A stretch of 64,000 nucleotides of DNA from Parastagonospora avenae f. sp. tritici 18332-5 (taxonomy: Eukaryota > Ascomycota > Dothideomycetes > Pleosporales > Phaeosphaeriaceae): contig JAFJTR010000022.1 in NCBI GenBank assembly GCA_022559985.1, positions 124,001 to 188,000 of the forward strand, read 5' to 3'. This document shows positions 19,964-32,671 of this stretch, piece after piece; position 1 is the stretch's first letter, and every line of letters starts with the position of its first letter. Both the position numbers and the translations under genes were made by a program. Below the pieces are notes generated by a model. It made no database searches. It saw only the letters and a program-made list of their open reading frames with translations, and was not told where the DNA came from.

Positions 19964-21689
19964 ATGGCCGAAGCAGTCCCCAGATCGTACTCCTCAGTTG
20001 AGAAGGACGAGGTGATCAATAACGCTCGTGGAACAAACATCGACCCAGAAGTCGAAAAGAAGCTTTTACGGAAATGCGATCTTCATGTTCTACCACCTCT
20101 GTTCGTCATCTTCCTGCTTGCCTTCCTAGACAGAACAAATATTGGTATGATCTCTCGAGTTAGTCCGACATGGCACAACTGACAAACTTGCTGGCAATGC
20201 GAAGATTCAGGGTCTCACCAAGGATCTCCGCATGGAAGGCCCGAATTCCATACGATATAACATCGCGCTATTCATCTTCTTCGTACCATACGTTCTCTTT
20301 GAGGTCCCGTCAAACCTGATCTTGAAGAGACTCGCACCGTCAACATGGCTGTCGCTCATCATGGTGCTTTGGGGTAAATCTAGAATATCCTGCAATCATG
20401 CACTTGTACTGATCATACACTGGTTTTTCTACAATCGGCATGGGACTGGTTAACACTTGGGGCGGGCTCGTCGCTATGCGCTTCACGCTTGGGATCTTTG
20501 AAGCTGGCATATTTCCTGGTATGTCTACGTACCTCTGTGTTCGAAAACAAAGACTGACGACTCCAGGCGGCATATACCTTATCTCCATGTACTATAAACG
20601 CTACGAGCTCCAATGGCGTCTAACACTCTTCTTCTCCGCGAGCATCCTAGCCGGCGCCTTTGGTGGCGTAAGTCCCTCCCCTCCACCATCTCCTATCACC
20701 CCAACTCAAGCAATATAGCTTCTGGCCTATGCCCTGGCCAAAATGGATGGCATAGCAAATTACGGCGGCTGGCGCTGGATCTTTATAATCGAAGGAGCAG
20801 CCACTGTCATCGTCGGCCTGCTAACTAAGTTCTGGCTCGTCGACTGGCCCGAGACAGCTACCTTTCTCAACGACGCAGAAAGGTCCCTTCTCCTCGCGCG
20901 TCTACGTTCAGATACAGGGTATGCGAGTATGGATCGACTGGACAAGCGCGCTGCGAAGCGGATCGTGGGTGACCCGAAGATTTATCTGGGCTCATTGGCG
21001 TACTTTGGTAAGTCCCAACACCCATCCTCCATCCAAATATTATGACTACGAACTGACACTACAACCCAGGCGTCGTAACCTGCAGTAACTCGGGCACATT
21101 CTTCATTCCCACTATCATCCACGAACTCGGCTACAAAGCGTCCGACGCGCAAATCCGCACCATCCCCATCTACATCGTCGCATTCCTCCTCGCCCTCGCC
21201 ATCGCATACATAACCGACCGTCTGCACCACAGATACTGGTTCTGCATGTCGGGCCTCGTAATCGCGGCCGTCGGATACATCATGCTGCTCGCGCAAAACA
21301 ACCTATCCATCGGCGTCAAGTACTTCGCTCTCTTCCTGATCATCCCGGGCCAATTCCTCACGCAGCCAATTGTGCTCGTGTGGCTGTCGAATCTGATGAG
21401 CGGGCATTACAAGCGCAGCGTGAGTTCAGCGGTGCAAGTCAGTTTTGGCAATCTGGGCGGGATCATCGCGAGTAATATCTTCATTGGGCCCGAGGCGCCT
21501 AAGTATCCCACGGGGTATGGGACGTGTTTGGGCATGTTGGGGATTTGTGCGGTGGGGTGCACGGCGCTGTTCTGGCTTGTTAAGAGTGAGAATGGGAAGA
21601 GGGAAAGGGGAGAGAGGGATTGGAGGCTGCAGGAGCCGGATGCGGATAATTTGGGAGATGATCATCCGGCTTTCAGATTGACGACGTGA
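19964..21689 (+). CDS. MFS transporter, anion:cation symporter (allantoate/nicotinate permease) type, with two abnormal 3' splice sites
   Basis: Plasma-membrane permease of the Dal5/Tna1-like family; the substrate cannot be told. Conserved-model exons are 19964-20144, 20194-20373, 20423-20518, 20567-20667, 20719-21007 and 21070-21689, giving 488 aa. Family blocks are clear: LPPLFVIFLLAFLDRTNIG, NAKIQGLTKDL, PSTWLSLIMVLWG, YYKRYELQWRLTLFFSASIL, NYGGWRWIFIIEG and LVDWPETATF, with about 12 membrane helices. Introns 3-5 are GT..AG. Introns 1 and 2 need TG at the 3' end (20192-20193, 20421-20422) to keep conserved sequence and frame. Intron 1 has a canonical in-frame alternative (donor 20159, acceptor 20204) that replaces Asn-Ala-Lys by Met-Ile-Ser-Arg. 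Intron 2 has none. The gene may be functional with unusual splicing, or a recent pseudogene; the rest of the frame is intact. Confidence 0.8.
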
Positions 21690-21766
21690 GGCAAACATTT
21701 ACGAATTGCGCGACAAGGTTGATAGACAATGACATGACGTACCTACAGGAGAAACATGTGTCATTT

Positions 21767-24700
21767 TTATCTTCCTCCAACTGTTGGCAGTTTGCTCTTC
21801 AGGCGACGTCCATTGTTATACTCTTCCACGAACCGCAGCTCTGGCCACCCGCCCCACTCCTCCACACTATCGATTTGACTCATGACCAGCTGTACGATAT
21901 CGTCTGGCGCCCCGACCGTGATGGTGCGTCCTTCTCCCAGGGTCCCCGTGACCGCAGCTCTCAGCGCCACAAGAGTCGTGAAGAGCCATTTCTTGCCAGA
22001 ACGCTGAGCGTACGCAGCAGCGGTAACTTCGGCGTGATGTCTGGTGAGCCATGTAGAGAAAGAATAGAGACCTTCAAAGTCGCGGAGTATGCCCAAAGCG
22101 CGAACGTACGCGTGGAGGTCTGCTGGGGTAGGAATGTGTGAAGGGATGGTGTTCGACTCTTCCGTGTCCAAGGTGGTTCCGTACTGTGTATCTCTACTGG
22201 CACCCACGAGGGTGTGGAAGAGTGTACGAAGGCGGCGCGAGCCGAAGCTAAGCAGATATTTAAACTTCCCAGCGTCTGCTCTCGATCTTCTCGTGGCCCG
22301 TACGGCATAGCTGGTGATTGCACATGCACATTGAAAACTCCTGCCGTCGACACCGAGATTTGTCTCTTCCAAGGCCTCAAGGAGTTGCCAGATGGTCTCA
22401 TACTGAATCATGACTTCATCGCTCCTTATTAAATGTCCATCGTCGCGCGTTGTCCTTTCTTCTTCATACCTACGACTGATCACGTCCATGTACGCAGTCC
22501 ACGCAGGTTGATAAAGTGGCCGATATAAAGAGAGTAGGACATAAGCATATCGTAGTAGATAGTGTCGGTTACTCTGGAGCTCTGATACATGACGGTCGGG
22601 AGAGAGACCCAATATCGCAGCGGGGCCTGAAGGAGGATAGAGACCAAATCGACATAGACACCGTATGAAAGCGGCCAAGAGATAGCCTGGTAAAAGACCA
22701 GCGCGACTGTCAGGACCATGCTGGCCTGATACTAGGTGGCCGACACCACCATTGAAGTCGTCTTTTGCAAGCTCAAGCAGATGGATGCATGATTGAAAAG
22801 ATGGCAGTGACTCGAGAAAGAAAGCCAGTAGCCGCCCCGAAGGCCGTAAACCTTGCCTCTGCATGCGATCGGTCAGCTCCTCTATGCTGGGAATGGGCTC
22901 ACTCAGATACACGTAGTGTAAAGGTGAGGTTGGATCCGGAATGACCTCCTTCATATCACCTGGCAAGAGATCATTCTCTACCTCATTTGCCTTTTGATCT
23001 GCCTTCAACACCTCATCTAGGCCAGACTGCTTCTTTCCCGTGGATGAACGCTCCAATGCAGGATAATGCAGCTTTTCGAACATGGCGAGGTAGACAAACG
23101 AGCTGACAGGGGCGCCTGACAGTTCGTACGCGAGGAAACAGGCCCATGCCTCGCGCCGCGTCCTCGTTGCCCGAACTCTGGCACTCCACAATAGCTCAGT
23201 AATATACCTTTTGCTATACCGCGGCGAAGATAGGTGGGGTAACGATGTGCGCGTCTGGATCGTGGGACTGAAGTCGGTGTCCCATCCGGCATAAACTTCA
23301 ACCATTTCTTCCCAGATGTGACCTCGGTAGCCAGCTTCATACATCCGATGGAGAATCTTAGAGGCTCTAGACGCACCAAACGCGTACCCCTTATCTTCAT
23401 CCATGGCCGTTCGATTTTCCTTCCATGGAGGCCACGAACGTCCCTTCAGCTCAGCCCAATCCCTTTCTTCAGCAGTCTTTGGGTGTGCGAGCTGGTTTCG
23501 AGCAACAGAACGGAACCCCAATTGTGTGACGGTGATTGCAGGTGCACTGTTGGCCATGAATTGCAATACCTGGAACTGTGCCTTCTCTTGATAAATCGCA
23601 CTCAGTACTGGGGCAATGTTCGCAGGCAATGACAGCAGGTGTAGCAGGACATTCGTGAAGCGCGTGATGTCCGAAATTCCCCGTGGCGAAGCAAGACTTA
23701 GCTCGCCCTTCTGGAGCATCGCACTCGCTTGAGCCACAAATAATGTCGCAATCCAGGGTATGGTCTCTGGCCATTGTCGACGAACGTGTCGCAGCAGTCG
23801 TACAGAAAGAATCTTGAGGGCAGCCCAGGCCAGTGGCTTTGTAGAGACTCTTTTGTCCAAATGGCGCATGATTACACCGATAGCAAATCTGTTCAAACTT
23901 CGGCGACGCAGCAACAACAGGAGGACAAACAGGGGTGGCGTTTGGTTGCTGCGCTTCAACACATATGCAGCTCTATGCGAATCTCGGTCTAAAAGACATG
24001 TCGCCCAGCTCTCTACACTGCCGAGGTCGAAACCAAGTCGGTGAAGCAGATCTTCTTCGAGTCTCGTCAATGTGAACCCAAAGTCTGCCCCGCAACGGTG
24101 ATCCAGATAACGTGCGAGGATCGTGTAGGTTGAGATAGGCTCTGGGAGATCCAACATGTGCTTGTCTTTGAGTGGCACGCCGTTGTGACTGCGTGACCGT
24201 CTTGCGTTTCGCGCCACGTCACCTATAAAACGACCCGGCCTTTGGTAGGATATGTCACTTCTTCCAGCCCGTGGGTTCAAATACATATTCCGGGCCGAGG
24301 TTTTGATCGATTGGAGCACACGTGCAGGGCGGCTCAGGCGTCGTCTCTTCCTCTCCATACTGCCCAGGCGGCGTTGAAATTGACCCGCGTAATTCTTACC
24401 TTGTAGCAATTGCGATGTATAACATTCATGTTCAGAGTCCTCGATTGAATCGATCTCTGACGATAAAAAGGGATTGTGGACGCCATTGTCGGGCACTGCA
24501 TTATTGAAATTGGTTGTCGAATACCATCGTCGAGTTTCAAGGTGTGCCTGAGTATACGACAGGTCTTTCAGGTCACTTCCTGGCGAGAAGCACGAATATC
24601 GCTGCGGAATCAGGTGTCTGACTGGCCCTGCCAGCCACAAGCGGACATGGTTGCTGGGCGATGCAGGCCATTTCTATCCACAGTCAGATTTCAACCATGC

Positions 24701-24794
24701 ACAGATGCAGTACGATAGAGCTTACCGGGCGCGCAGCGCAACACAAGATACGATTTGGGCTACCTGGAGCTGCCAGGAAAGAATTCAATGGCAT
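21767..24794 (-). CDS. Large uncharacterised protein, probably mitochondrial
   Basis: 991 aa in two exons, 24794-24726 and 24673-21767. The long reading frame has no ATG near its 5' end. A short first exon (MPLNSFLAAPGSPNRILCCAARP) joined through a GTAAGC..TAG intron supplies the start and gives a presequence-like N-terminus rich in Arg, Ser and Ala with no acidic residue. The body is helical, with repeated segments such as DLHAYVRALGILRDFEGLYSF that resemble pentatricopeptide-type helix pairs. I cannot confirm PPR status by eye. A long basic stretch (RRLGSMERKRRRLSRPAR) precedes it. Convergent with the MFS gene (77 bp between stops). Likely role in mitochondrial gene expression is a guess. 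Confidence 0.8.
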
Positions 24795-25393
24795 TCATCG
24801 ACAGGGTGATCTGGAACGAGACGCAAGGCGTAGCAATGACGAGGCTTTGAAGACGACAGCCAGAAAAGTCGTGATAGCTCGCGCGTAATCTACGGCAGGC
24901 GCTAACTTAGTCTATAAGTTAGATTACCGCTAACCGCCTTTGCATCGCCAGGCACAGCATGAGCAAGAGACATTCTGCAGCACAGTATGGAAGGCTCAGG
25001 AGACGATAGCCAGTCACCATCCAAGTGAAACCCTCGTGCTGCCTAGACGACTGATTCAGAGCTCCCGTTGTTGGCAGAAGGTTGTGCGACAGCAGCTGCA
25101 GGCGTTTGTCTTGGCGCTCTCGCGTCGCATCGCTGAACCTTTGCCAAAAGCACCCCCGACTCCCGCAATCACTACGTCGCGACCCAACACATTCTTGCCA
25201 CGACTCTGCGCGTATATTCCGGCACTCTGCGCTACCCTGAAGACGCTGCTCGAGTTGCAGCGCGAATCCTCCCCTCTTCGTCGGCAGAAATTGTGGTGAA
25301 GGAGGCAGACTGCAACACTTCGGCAGCTCTGAGCGCGTTCCACGCCAACGACATCACTCGCGCATCGCGAAACGGCCTTCACCATCACCAGCC
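24795..25393. promoter_or_regulatory. Divergent promoter region
   Basis: About 600 bp between two diverging genes. It holds a short perfect inverted repeat (24902-24922). A 119-codon frame at 24940-25299 has no recognisable content and is probably 5' leader of the downstream gene. Confidence 0.5.
24902..24922. repeat. Perfect 8-bp inverted repeat with 5-nt spacer
   Basis: CTAACTTA, spacer GTCTA, TAAGTTAG. Lies mid-way in a divergent promoter, which is compatible with a dimeric transcription-factor site. Confidence 0.5.
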
Positions 25394-28247
25394 ATGGCCG
25401 CCAACGGCACCCTTACCCCGCCGTCACTTCCGCCTGCGCCCGCGTCGCCGTCCGCTGCGAAGCGGAAACACGTTGCGACCAATTCAATTGTTCCAAATAG
25501 CGCGTTGGTGTCCGCGCAAGGGCAGACCACGGCCAAGAGCATGTACACGCTGCAGATGGTTTTGGACGATATGCTCTCCGTACTGAAAAGGTATGCTACA
25601 ACTGCGGGATCGCCTACCGTCCTGGCTTGTAATTGCCTGCAATGCGTACATGATTGCAAACGGCCGTCAACGTGCCCAAGGACTTGCATTACGCGGTTCT
25701 ACTCACAGCCTGCGCTTGAACAGACTATGTCGTGCATTACTGACATTCAACAGCTACGACACACAACCCTCAATCCTATCTCATCCAATTACCTCATCGA
25801 TCACGCGAAGCTCGTCCGGCGAGGCCGACTCAAAACGCTCCAAGTTGACACCACCAAACAGTCCCACGACCATAGCTAGTCAGATGCAGGATGGCTTGTA
25901 TGAGACTCTGCAAGCGCTGGAGCATGATATTGAGAACGTCACTACGGATATCCTCGCATCAAGTGGTGGGGGCGATGCATCACACGGATCGAACTCACTG
26001 CTGGAAACTGCGCTCCAAGCAAAAGTGCTCGCTTTCCGCAAAGTCGCGAAGAGCTTAGTAGAGCGGGAAGAGGCGCGGAAGACCCTAGTACATGGCCAGG
26101 ATACGGAAGCCGGTGCTGACCAGCAAATGCCGACAGAGGATGGGACTCCTGTTGTCATCAAGGGAGAGGAACCCCAAGTACCGCAAAGTCGAACCGTCCT
26201 GACATTGTTCGGAACCGCGAATCAGGTCCCCAAGCAGCTCTTCTCGAGCCTACAGCAGTCAAGGAAGATCGTGCCCACAGGCCCAGCACCGACATCTGTT
26301 GACACATCCGTCCAAATCACTCTTCCGTTGCGCGAATCTTCCTTGCCTAATATCATGTCTACGACAGAGGTCTATCCGCTTCCAGACCAGGCAGACACCA
26401 AGGAGAAGAAGATCACGACGATTGGTGAAGTGTTCCGAGCACCTGCTCATCTACCACAGATAAGCCCACCAAAAGCTGCGCGGCCCACCACTGGGAAAAG
26501 CCATACAATTACATTTGCACCTCCAGAGATGCCCAAGCCCAGCCGCAAGGGTTCTCAGTCCTATGTGCATCAGAACCTGTCCGCTGGCTTCTGGTTGGGA
26601 TATGCTGGAGTCGACATGCCCAAGGACCAATCATCGCCTACAGCAAAGCAAAAGAGTAGACAACGAGCGCTGAGCATGGGTGAAGCACAGCAACCCCCTT
26701 CGGAGGCTACCCTTGTGGCTGTGCAGCAGGCAAAGGAAGATGCCTTGTTTCGCAGCGCGTACTCGAGTTTTGCACCCACTCGCGATGACAGTACCGCTAT
26801 CATACCTGAAGAGACCAAGAACAGGGTCTGGTGGCAGAGGGTGGGTGAGAAACGCTTCAATGAGATGTTTCCGATCGACCCAGCACTCCTCGACGCAGAA
26901 CAGGCAGTCGAGATCGAGGCCAATAATGCGGCGGATGAGGAGGCAACCTTCAAAGATGCCGTCGATAACTTTGAACAAGTTGACACTGCCATCTTGTCTG
27001 TCTCTGAAGAGAAAACCGACGAGGAGAAGGGCACAGATGAAGTTTTGCAGGAGATCTCAGAGCTACTGGAGACCCTCGCATCACACCAGAGGATACGTAA
27101 CTCTTCGTTGACGACCAACCCGCGCACACCGGTCGTGCAGAACTCATCTCTGGCTTCATTGGCCGGCAGTCCTTCTACACCATCGACGGAGGAATTTGAT
27201 GTATATCAAATCCTGAAGTCGCAACTGACTTTGCTGGTCTCTCAGCTTCCGCCCTATGCTGTAGCCAAGCTGAATGGTGATCAGCTTGACGAACTTAACA
27301 TCAGCCGGACTATATTGTTTGACACGAAAGAGTACAAGGGCGTTTTGGAAGAGGACGCCCTCTCTAGGCTCGCAAAAGCGCCGCCCGTGGCCGCTGCGAC
27401 ACCAGCGAATCTTCATCGTACTGGCTCTGGAACTCATGCTCACTACCCGCAGGGTAGTGCCCAGTACAGCCGCCCTGCAGCATCAGTGCACCAATCCAGC
27501 ACCCGACCTGTGCAATCAGCGCAGTCCTTTTACCCGCAGCAACAATCCCTCCACCGATCGTCCTCTATGCTCTCCCAACGCTCTCCATCTGGACCGTCAC
27601 ATAGCTATCAGGCGGGCGGTGCGTCGTATGCTCCGTCTTCGAGAAGCTACTCCAACACACAGTCCTATAGTCAACAGACACCACGTCCGACTTATGGACA
27701 GACACCATCTGGACAGTACTACCCTCAGCGCTCGGCACAGCCGAGTACTTACGGGGGCGCTGCGGCTTCTCAATACCATGCACCCACGCCACAGACCCAG
27801 CCGCAAAATCGCTATACGGCGCAGCCAGCACAGAACGGCTACGTGCCACGTGCACAGAACTCGTCCTTGATGTACAACGGTTCTCAAACACCGCAGGTAG
27901 CGGGCGTGTCGCCTCTCAAAGCCACTCCTGCACCAGCGCTGTCAGCCTTCAACGCACGACCGGCGTATAGCACACCTGCCGCGGGTGGACAAGCGAGGAG
28001 TTCCTACTATGGTCCATCGCAGTATGGCACGCCACAGGCACCCACGCCGTCCACGACGTTTGGAGGCCTATCCGCCAACCCCCAGCAGATGATGATAGAC
28101 AGGCAACAGGCTCAAGCCGTAGCACAATCGCAAGCTCGACTAGCTGCGCAGTCTAGTTTCAGCAGTAGCAGGGCAGGCTCTGGCACCCCTCAACCACCGA
28201 ACGGCTCGTACAATGGGCAGTCAAACGGTGCATCAATGTCAACTTGA
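25394..28247 (+). CDS. Conserved fungal Ser/Pro/Gln-rich protein, function unknown
   Basis: 896 aa in two exons, 25394-25590 and 25754-28247, with a 163-nt intron (GTATGC..CAG, TACTGAC branch). The frame stays open through most of the intron, which gives a misleading alternative start at 25593. Ordered blocks are MYTLQMVLDDMLSVLK at the N-terminus, a helical segment DGLYETLQALEHDIENVTTDIL, and a conserved-looking module near residue 570-600 (DVYQILKSQLTLLVSQLPPY, AVAKLNGDQLDELNIS). The last 250 residues are low complexity (Ser, Tyr, Gln, Pro), like transcription or chromatin cofactors. No enzyme motif. A nuclear role is inferred from composition only. Confidence 0.8.
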
Positions 28248-28761
28248 GCAGCAACAGGAAAATGACTAGTGTTGGCAAAAACACATGTTGGAGTTACTTG
28301 GACAATAGTCCGTAGCCAGGCGTTTTTACGGGCGGTTGATAGTGATGCACTATCATCAAAGGGGTTGATTGAATGCTTCTTAAAGGTGTTTTGGCTTCAT
28401 TATTCGCGGGGGACTCAACCGTAGATGCTGATGGACAGAGGACGCAATCAGCGTCCTGTGCTTGGATTGTTTGCTACATATTAGATCCTCAATAAGAGGC
28501 AGCTGTAATGATAAGGTCTTGACGGAATTAAGCATGACCTTCATCCACTGTCCTTAGCAGAATGTACAGAATATATCTCGTCTTGATGTGTCTGCTCGTT
28601 GGTGGCACATAGTGTGAATTGGTTCCGACTGTTCCGACGTAGCGCCTGCAGCTTGGACCCTGCATGACGTTAGCCCTCATACCGTGCAAGCCGATCCATG
28701 CGACACGCGGAGCCCTCATATCCAGCTCTCGAGTACCAACCCACAGCTATGAGACACCACC
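28248..28761. other. Intergenic region with a 3' hairpin
   Basis: About 515 bp in tandem arrangement, 3' flank of the Ser/Pro/Gln-rich gene and promoter of SRO7. TGATAGTG (28337-28344), ATG spacer and CACTATCA (28348-28355) form a perfect hairpin 90 bp past the upstream stop codon, possibly in its 3' UTR. No coding frame seen. Confidence 0.5.
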
Positions 28762-31700
28762 ATGGCACATCTTCTACGCGGCAAACAAGCCGGCATACAC
28801 AACGATCTTTCCGCCGGCCTTGGACCTGATCTCTTCGTACTCGACCATGTATGCGCCCACTTTCTTGCACCCCACTGTTGCCCTTGTTGGTATGCGCGCA
28901 TACAAGCTGACTGTTTAAGATCCGCAACTATGGCATAAATTCGAAAATCACACAAATCGCCTACGATCCTGTACAGTCCCTGATAGCCGTCGGCACAAGC
29001 GAGAGCAAATACGGAAATGGTCAGATCTACATCTTCGGGCAGAACAGAGTTGAGGTAGTCCTACCACTGCCGCGCCAGGCTTCAGTAAAGATACTTCAGT
29101 TCTGCGCAGAGAAGCTGCTATGCGTAGACTCGAAGAACGATCTCTCCGTGTTTTCCTTGGAGACAAAAAAGCTCATCAACGCGCACTCCCCACCAGCGAA
29201 GATCACGGCACTGCATAGCGACCCAACGCTCGACTATGCGCTCCTGGGCACACAACATGGTGAGGTCATTGCATATGACCTGGACCGTGAGTGTCTCACA
29301 CCATTGAAGATACCAAATCTCTGGAAGGCGCAGTTTCCTCGAGCGCGGTTGACGTCAATCGTGACGCTCGCACTACACCCACGCGACATTGGATCTCTCT
29401 TGATTGGCTACAACTCGGGTGCAGTCATATACTCGTTCAAACAGAACAAAGCTCTGCAATTTTTCAACTACGTACTTCCGAAGGGTGCCCCAGGTGGTGA
29501 CTCGGACCCCGGTATGATCTCCAGAGAACGTGAACCGCCTCTGACACAGGCTGTCTGGCATCCAACTGGGACTTTTGTACTCACCGGCCATGAAGATAGT
29601 AGTATTGTGATATGGGACGCCAAAGACGGCAGGATCGTGCAGGCCCGGACCTTGCAAGACACCAACATCGACAAGCCCGGACCTGGGAGTTTCAGTCCTG
29701 GGGCTGTAGAAGGGTCCTTCGCGCTCAAATCACCCATCTTCAAGATTGCTTGGTGTGCGAATCAGGATCCAGACGATACTGCAATACTGATCGCTGGCGG
29801 TCAACCGTCCAACATCATCCCGAAGAGTCTGACCCTCTTCGAGATGGGTCGGACGCCCATGTACAACACATCCTCGTGGCAAGTACTCTCAGAGCACTTT
29901 GAGAACCCCAAGAGACAGCGTATCCTACCTTGTCCACCTGGCTCCGAAGTGGTCGATTTGTTTTTGATTCCTCGGTCTTCTCCACATTTTGCTGGTTGTC
30001 ATGACCCCCTCGCCATTATTGCACTACTTGCATCTGGAGAGCTCCTTACACTTTCGTTCCCGAGCGGCATGCCAATCACCCCTACCAATCAACTGCATCT
30101 CTCGATGACTTTCGTTCATCCGTATACCAACCACTTAAATCTTGCCCCTGTGGAGCGGACAAGGTGGCTTGGCATGACCGAGAAGCGTTCACACGGCCCT
30201 AAACTCCTCCAAGGCGGTGCGGGCGCTGTGAGTCCGCTAAAACGATTTGAACACCGAAATGTTGTTCAAACTGCCCATGCAGACGGAACCGTCCGATTGT
30301 GGGATGCGGGCCACGCTGATGAGCTTGAGAACGATACACTGTTGCAAGTCGACGTAGCTCGGGCAGTCGGCCGCCAAGATGCCGCCATCACAGAGACATC
30401 ATTCGCAGGCGCAGCTTCAGAGTTGTCTGTGGGCTTGAGATCTGGCGAAGTCGTCGTCTTTAGGTGGAATACCAACAAGCATCCCGGCCAAGAGTTCCCA
30501 CCCGGTGAGAACACACCCAAGGAACTCACCAACGTCACACACAGAACCGAGGCGGCACTCAAGGAGGGGTTGTTGCCTTTTACGCTCCTAGACGAAGGTA
30601 ATGGCCCGGTCACTGCGCTAAAACACTCCGACGTGGGTTTTGTGGTGGCTGGTTTCGAAGGAGGCAGTATGGCCATCATCGACTTGCGAGGCCCGGCGGT
30701 CATATACAGAGGTGCGATCAGCGACTTTATCAAACCCGACAAGCGTGGAAGCTTCCGACGGAGCTCGAACGAGCCGGTGACTAAAGCTGAATGGCCGACG
30801 TGCATCGAGCTTAGCGTGATGACACTTGAAGGGGACGACTTCTCAAGCATTGCAGTACATGTTGGGACTAATCTTGGTCATCTTGCTACATTCAAGCTCC
30901 TTCCAGAATCCAGTGGGCGGTACACGGCGAAGTTTGCAGGAGTCTGTTCCCTGGATGACAAGATCGTCAGTATCTGCCCCATGTATGCCGAAACTGGACG
31001 ATCAGCATACGCAACACAGTCGGCGGTTGCAAATCTTCGCACCGGATCGAAGATCAATGGTGTGCTTCTCGCAGTCACCGCTTCGGGGGCGAGACTGTTC
31101 AAACCAGCTACGCACAAGGGCGCACATAAGAGCTTTGATCAGTTCTTGTGCGATTCTGCGGCTGTTGTGCGATTCGAGGAAGTGAGCTATGCGCTACTGG
31201 GTCTGTATGGTGATGGATGTGCACGAGCATACTCCCTACCTGCCTTGAAGGAGATTGGTTCAGTCAAAGTCAGCGACTATCTAGACATACGACGCTTCCC
31301 CGAGGCCGTGATTACGAGTACAGGAGACATTCTCGGGTGGAAGGGCCCTGCGGAGATGGCCTTAATCAACGTGTTTGGTCGCGGTCTGCAACTGTGAGTG
31401 CAATTCTAGACATTATGAGACGCATTTTAACACTCCATCTAGCGATCGAACAAAGGACATCCTCATGAACCCTGACATGCTCATTCCTCCTCGACCAAAG
31501 ATCAGCAACATTCAATGGATCTCTGGCACGCAATATGTAACGCCAGCAGATATGGATCTCCTAAGTAAGTTGACCTCTGCCACCGCATGCACCAAAACGA
31601 TCTCCTTTGAAAGCGCCACTAACACAACACCCAGTCGGAGGCCCAGACCGCCCACCATCAAAACGCATGCTCGCACAAGCCCGCTCCGAAGCCGAACAAG

Positions 31701-31978
31701 CCCGGCGCTCCGTCGCCCGTGCAAATCCACGACCAGGCTCCTCGTCCAGCTCAGCATATCCATCGTATCCAACCAACGCTGCCCCAGCAAACGAAGGCTG
31801 GGGAGCGTGGGCGACGCGCCAGTTCAACGAACGCACGGAGGGATTGAATCAAGTGAGCGAAGGCATGAATAACTTGTCGAATAATAGCGCTGGGTGGGCC
31901 GATGATGTGAATAAGTTTGTTGGCAAGCAGAAGAGGGGGCTGGTTATGGGGGCGATGAAGAGTAAGTTTGGGTTTTAG
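28762..31978 (+). CDS. SRO7: Lethal giant larvae / tomosyn family WD-repeat protein (Sro7)
   Basis: Exocytosis regulator that binds the t-SNARE Sec9 and Rab Sec4 and helps polarised secretion. 1008 aa in four exons: 28762-28848, 28920-31393, 31443-31564 and 31635-31978. The N-terminal WD blocks (YGINSKITQIAYDPVQSLIAVGT; LLIGYNSGAVIYSF; PTGTFVLTGHEDSSIVIWDA) match the Lgl double beta-propeller. The C-terminal exon encodes an R-SNARE-like tail (QFNERTEGLNQVSEGMNNLSNNSAGW). The first exon gives MAHLLRGKQAGIHNDLSAGL, the usual Lgl start. All splices keep phase. Confidence 0.93.
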
Positions 31979-32671
31979 GGAGGACTTGGGGTAAAGTGTC
32001 CATAGAACTCTAGTGAATGATTGAGTGTTATGTATTAATTCTACGAGGCCTGACATGAAGTGATGCGCTCAAGCATTGCAAGACTGTAGTTATTACTGTC
32101 GTCATGATGTGATGCAGAGAAGCATACACGAAAAGGCACAGGCTTACTAGCCATTCAAGGGCTCTCACCAGGACTCTCATATGTATAGTTTTTGCTTCTC
32201 ACTGCGCTAAGGTCTTGCATATACCGCAGCCTGTCCTGTACCCTTCTTCTGTTGTCCTTTCACCGTGTCGTATGCGTCTATTGCTCGTATCCGACTTTTT
32301 TTGGGAGAACGATTTTCAGCACTTCTCTGGGAGACTTGGTACTTGCCTGATTAAGAAATCAAATTCTAGGTGTTGATGGCCGTCAAAATTCGAGTGAATG
32401 TATTGCTTTGTATAGTCTTGGCGAGGGCTTAGATTATCGTGACATTGAGGAACTTTGTATACACCCGATTGGGCAAGTACTTAGAATCGTTGATCACAGT
32501 AAAATTCTATTGAAGGCCCTTTTTCTGGCTGCGGCGAGAAAAGTCGATGAGGAAAGTCGCGAGGCTAGTGTGGCTGTGCCATGTGGCTCGTGCATCGTCG
32601 CTGCCCGCACTGTGGGCTCAAATTGACAAAGCTTTCAACACCCTCGAAACCCCGCGCGTCCACACCACACC
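31979..32671. promoter_or_regulatory. Intergenic region upstream of eIF3k
   Basis: About 690 bp, tandem arrangement. Moderately AT-rich with short T-runs. No coding frame, repeat or RNA gene seen. Confidence 0.45.

Noticed and set aside
24940..25299. 119-codon plus-strand ORF in the divergent promoter
   Set aside because: No conserved motif, no splice partner, probably the leader of the gene at 25394.
25593..25753. 5' extension of the Ser/Pro/Gln-rich protein frame
   Set aside because: This stretch is the intron (GTATGC..CAG with TACTGAC branch); the true N-terminus is in the exon at 25394.
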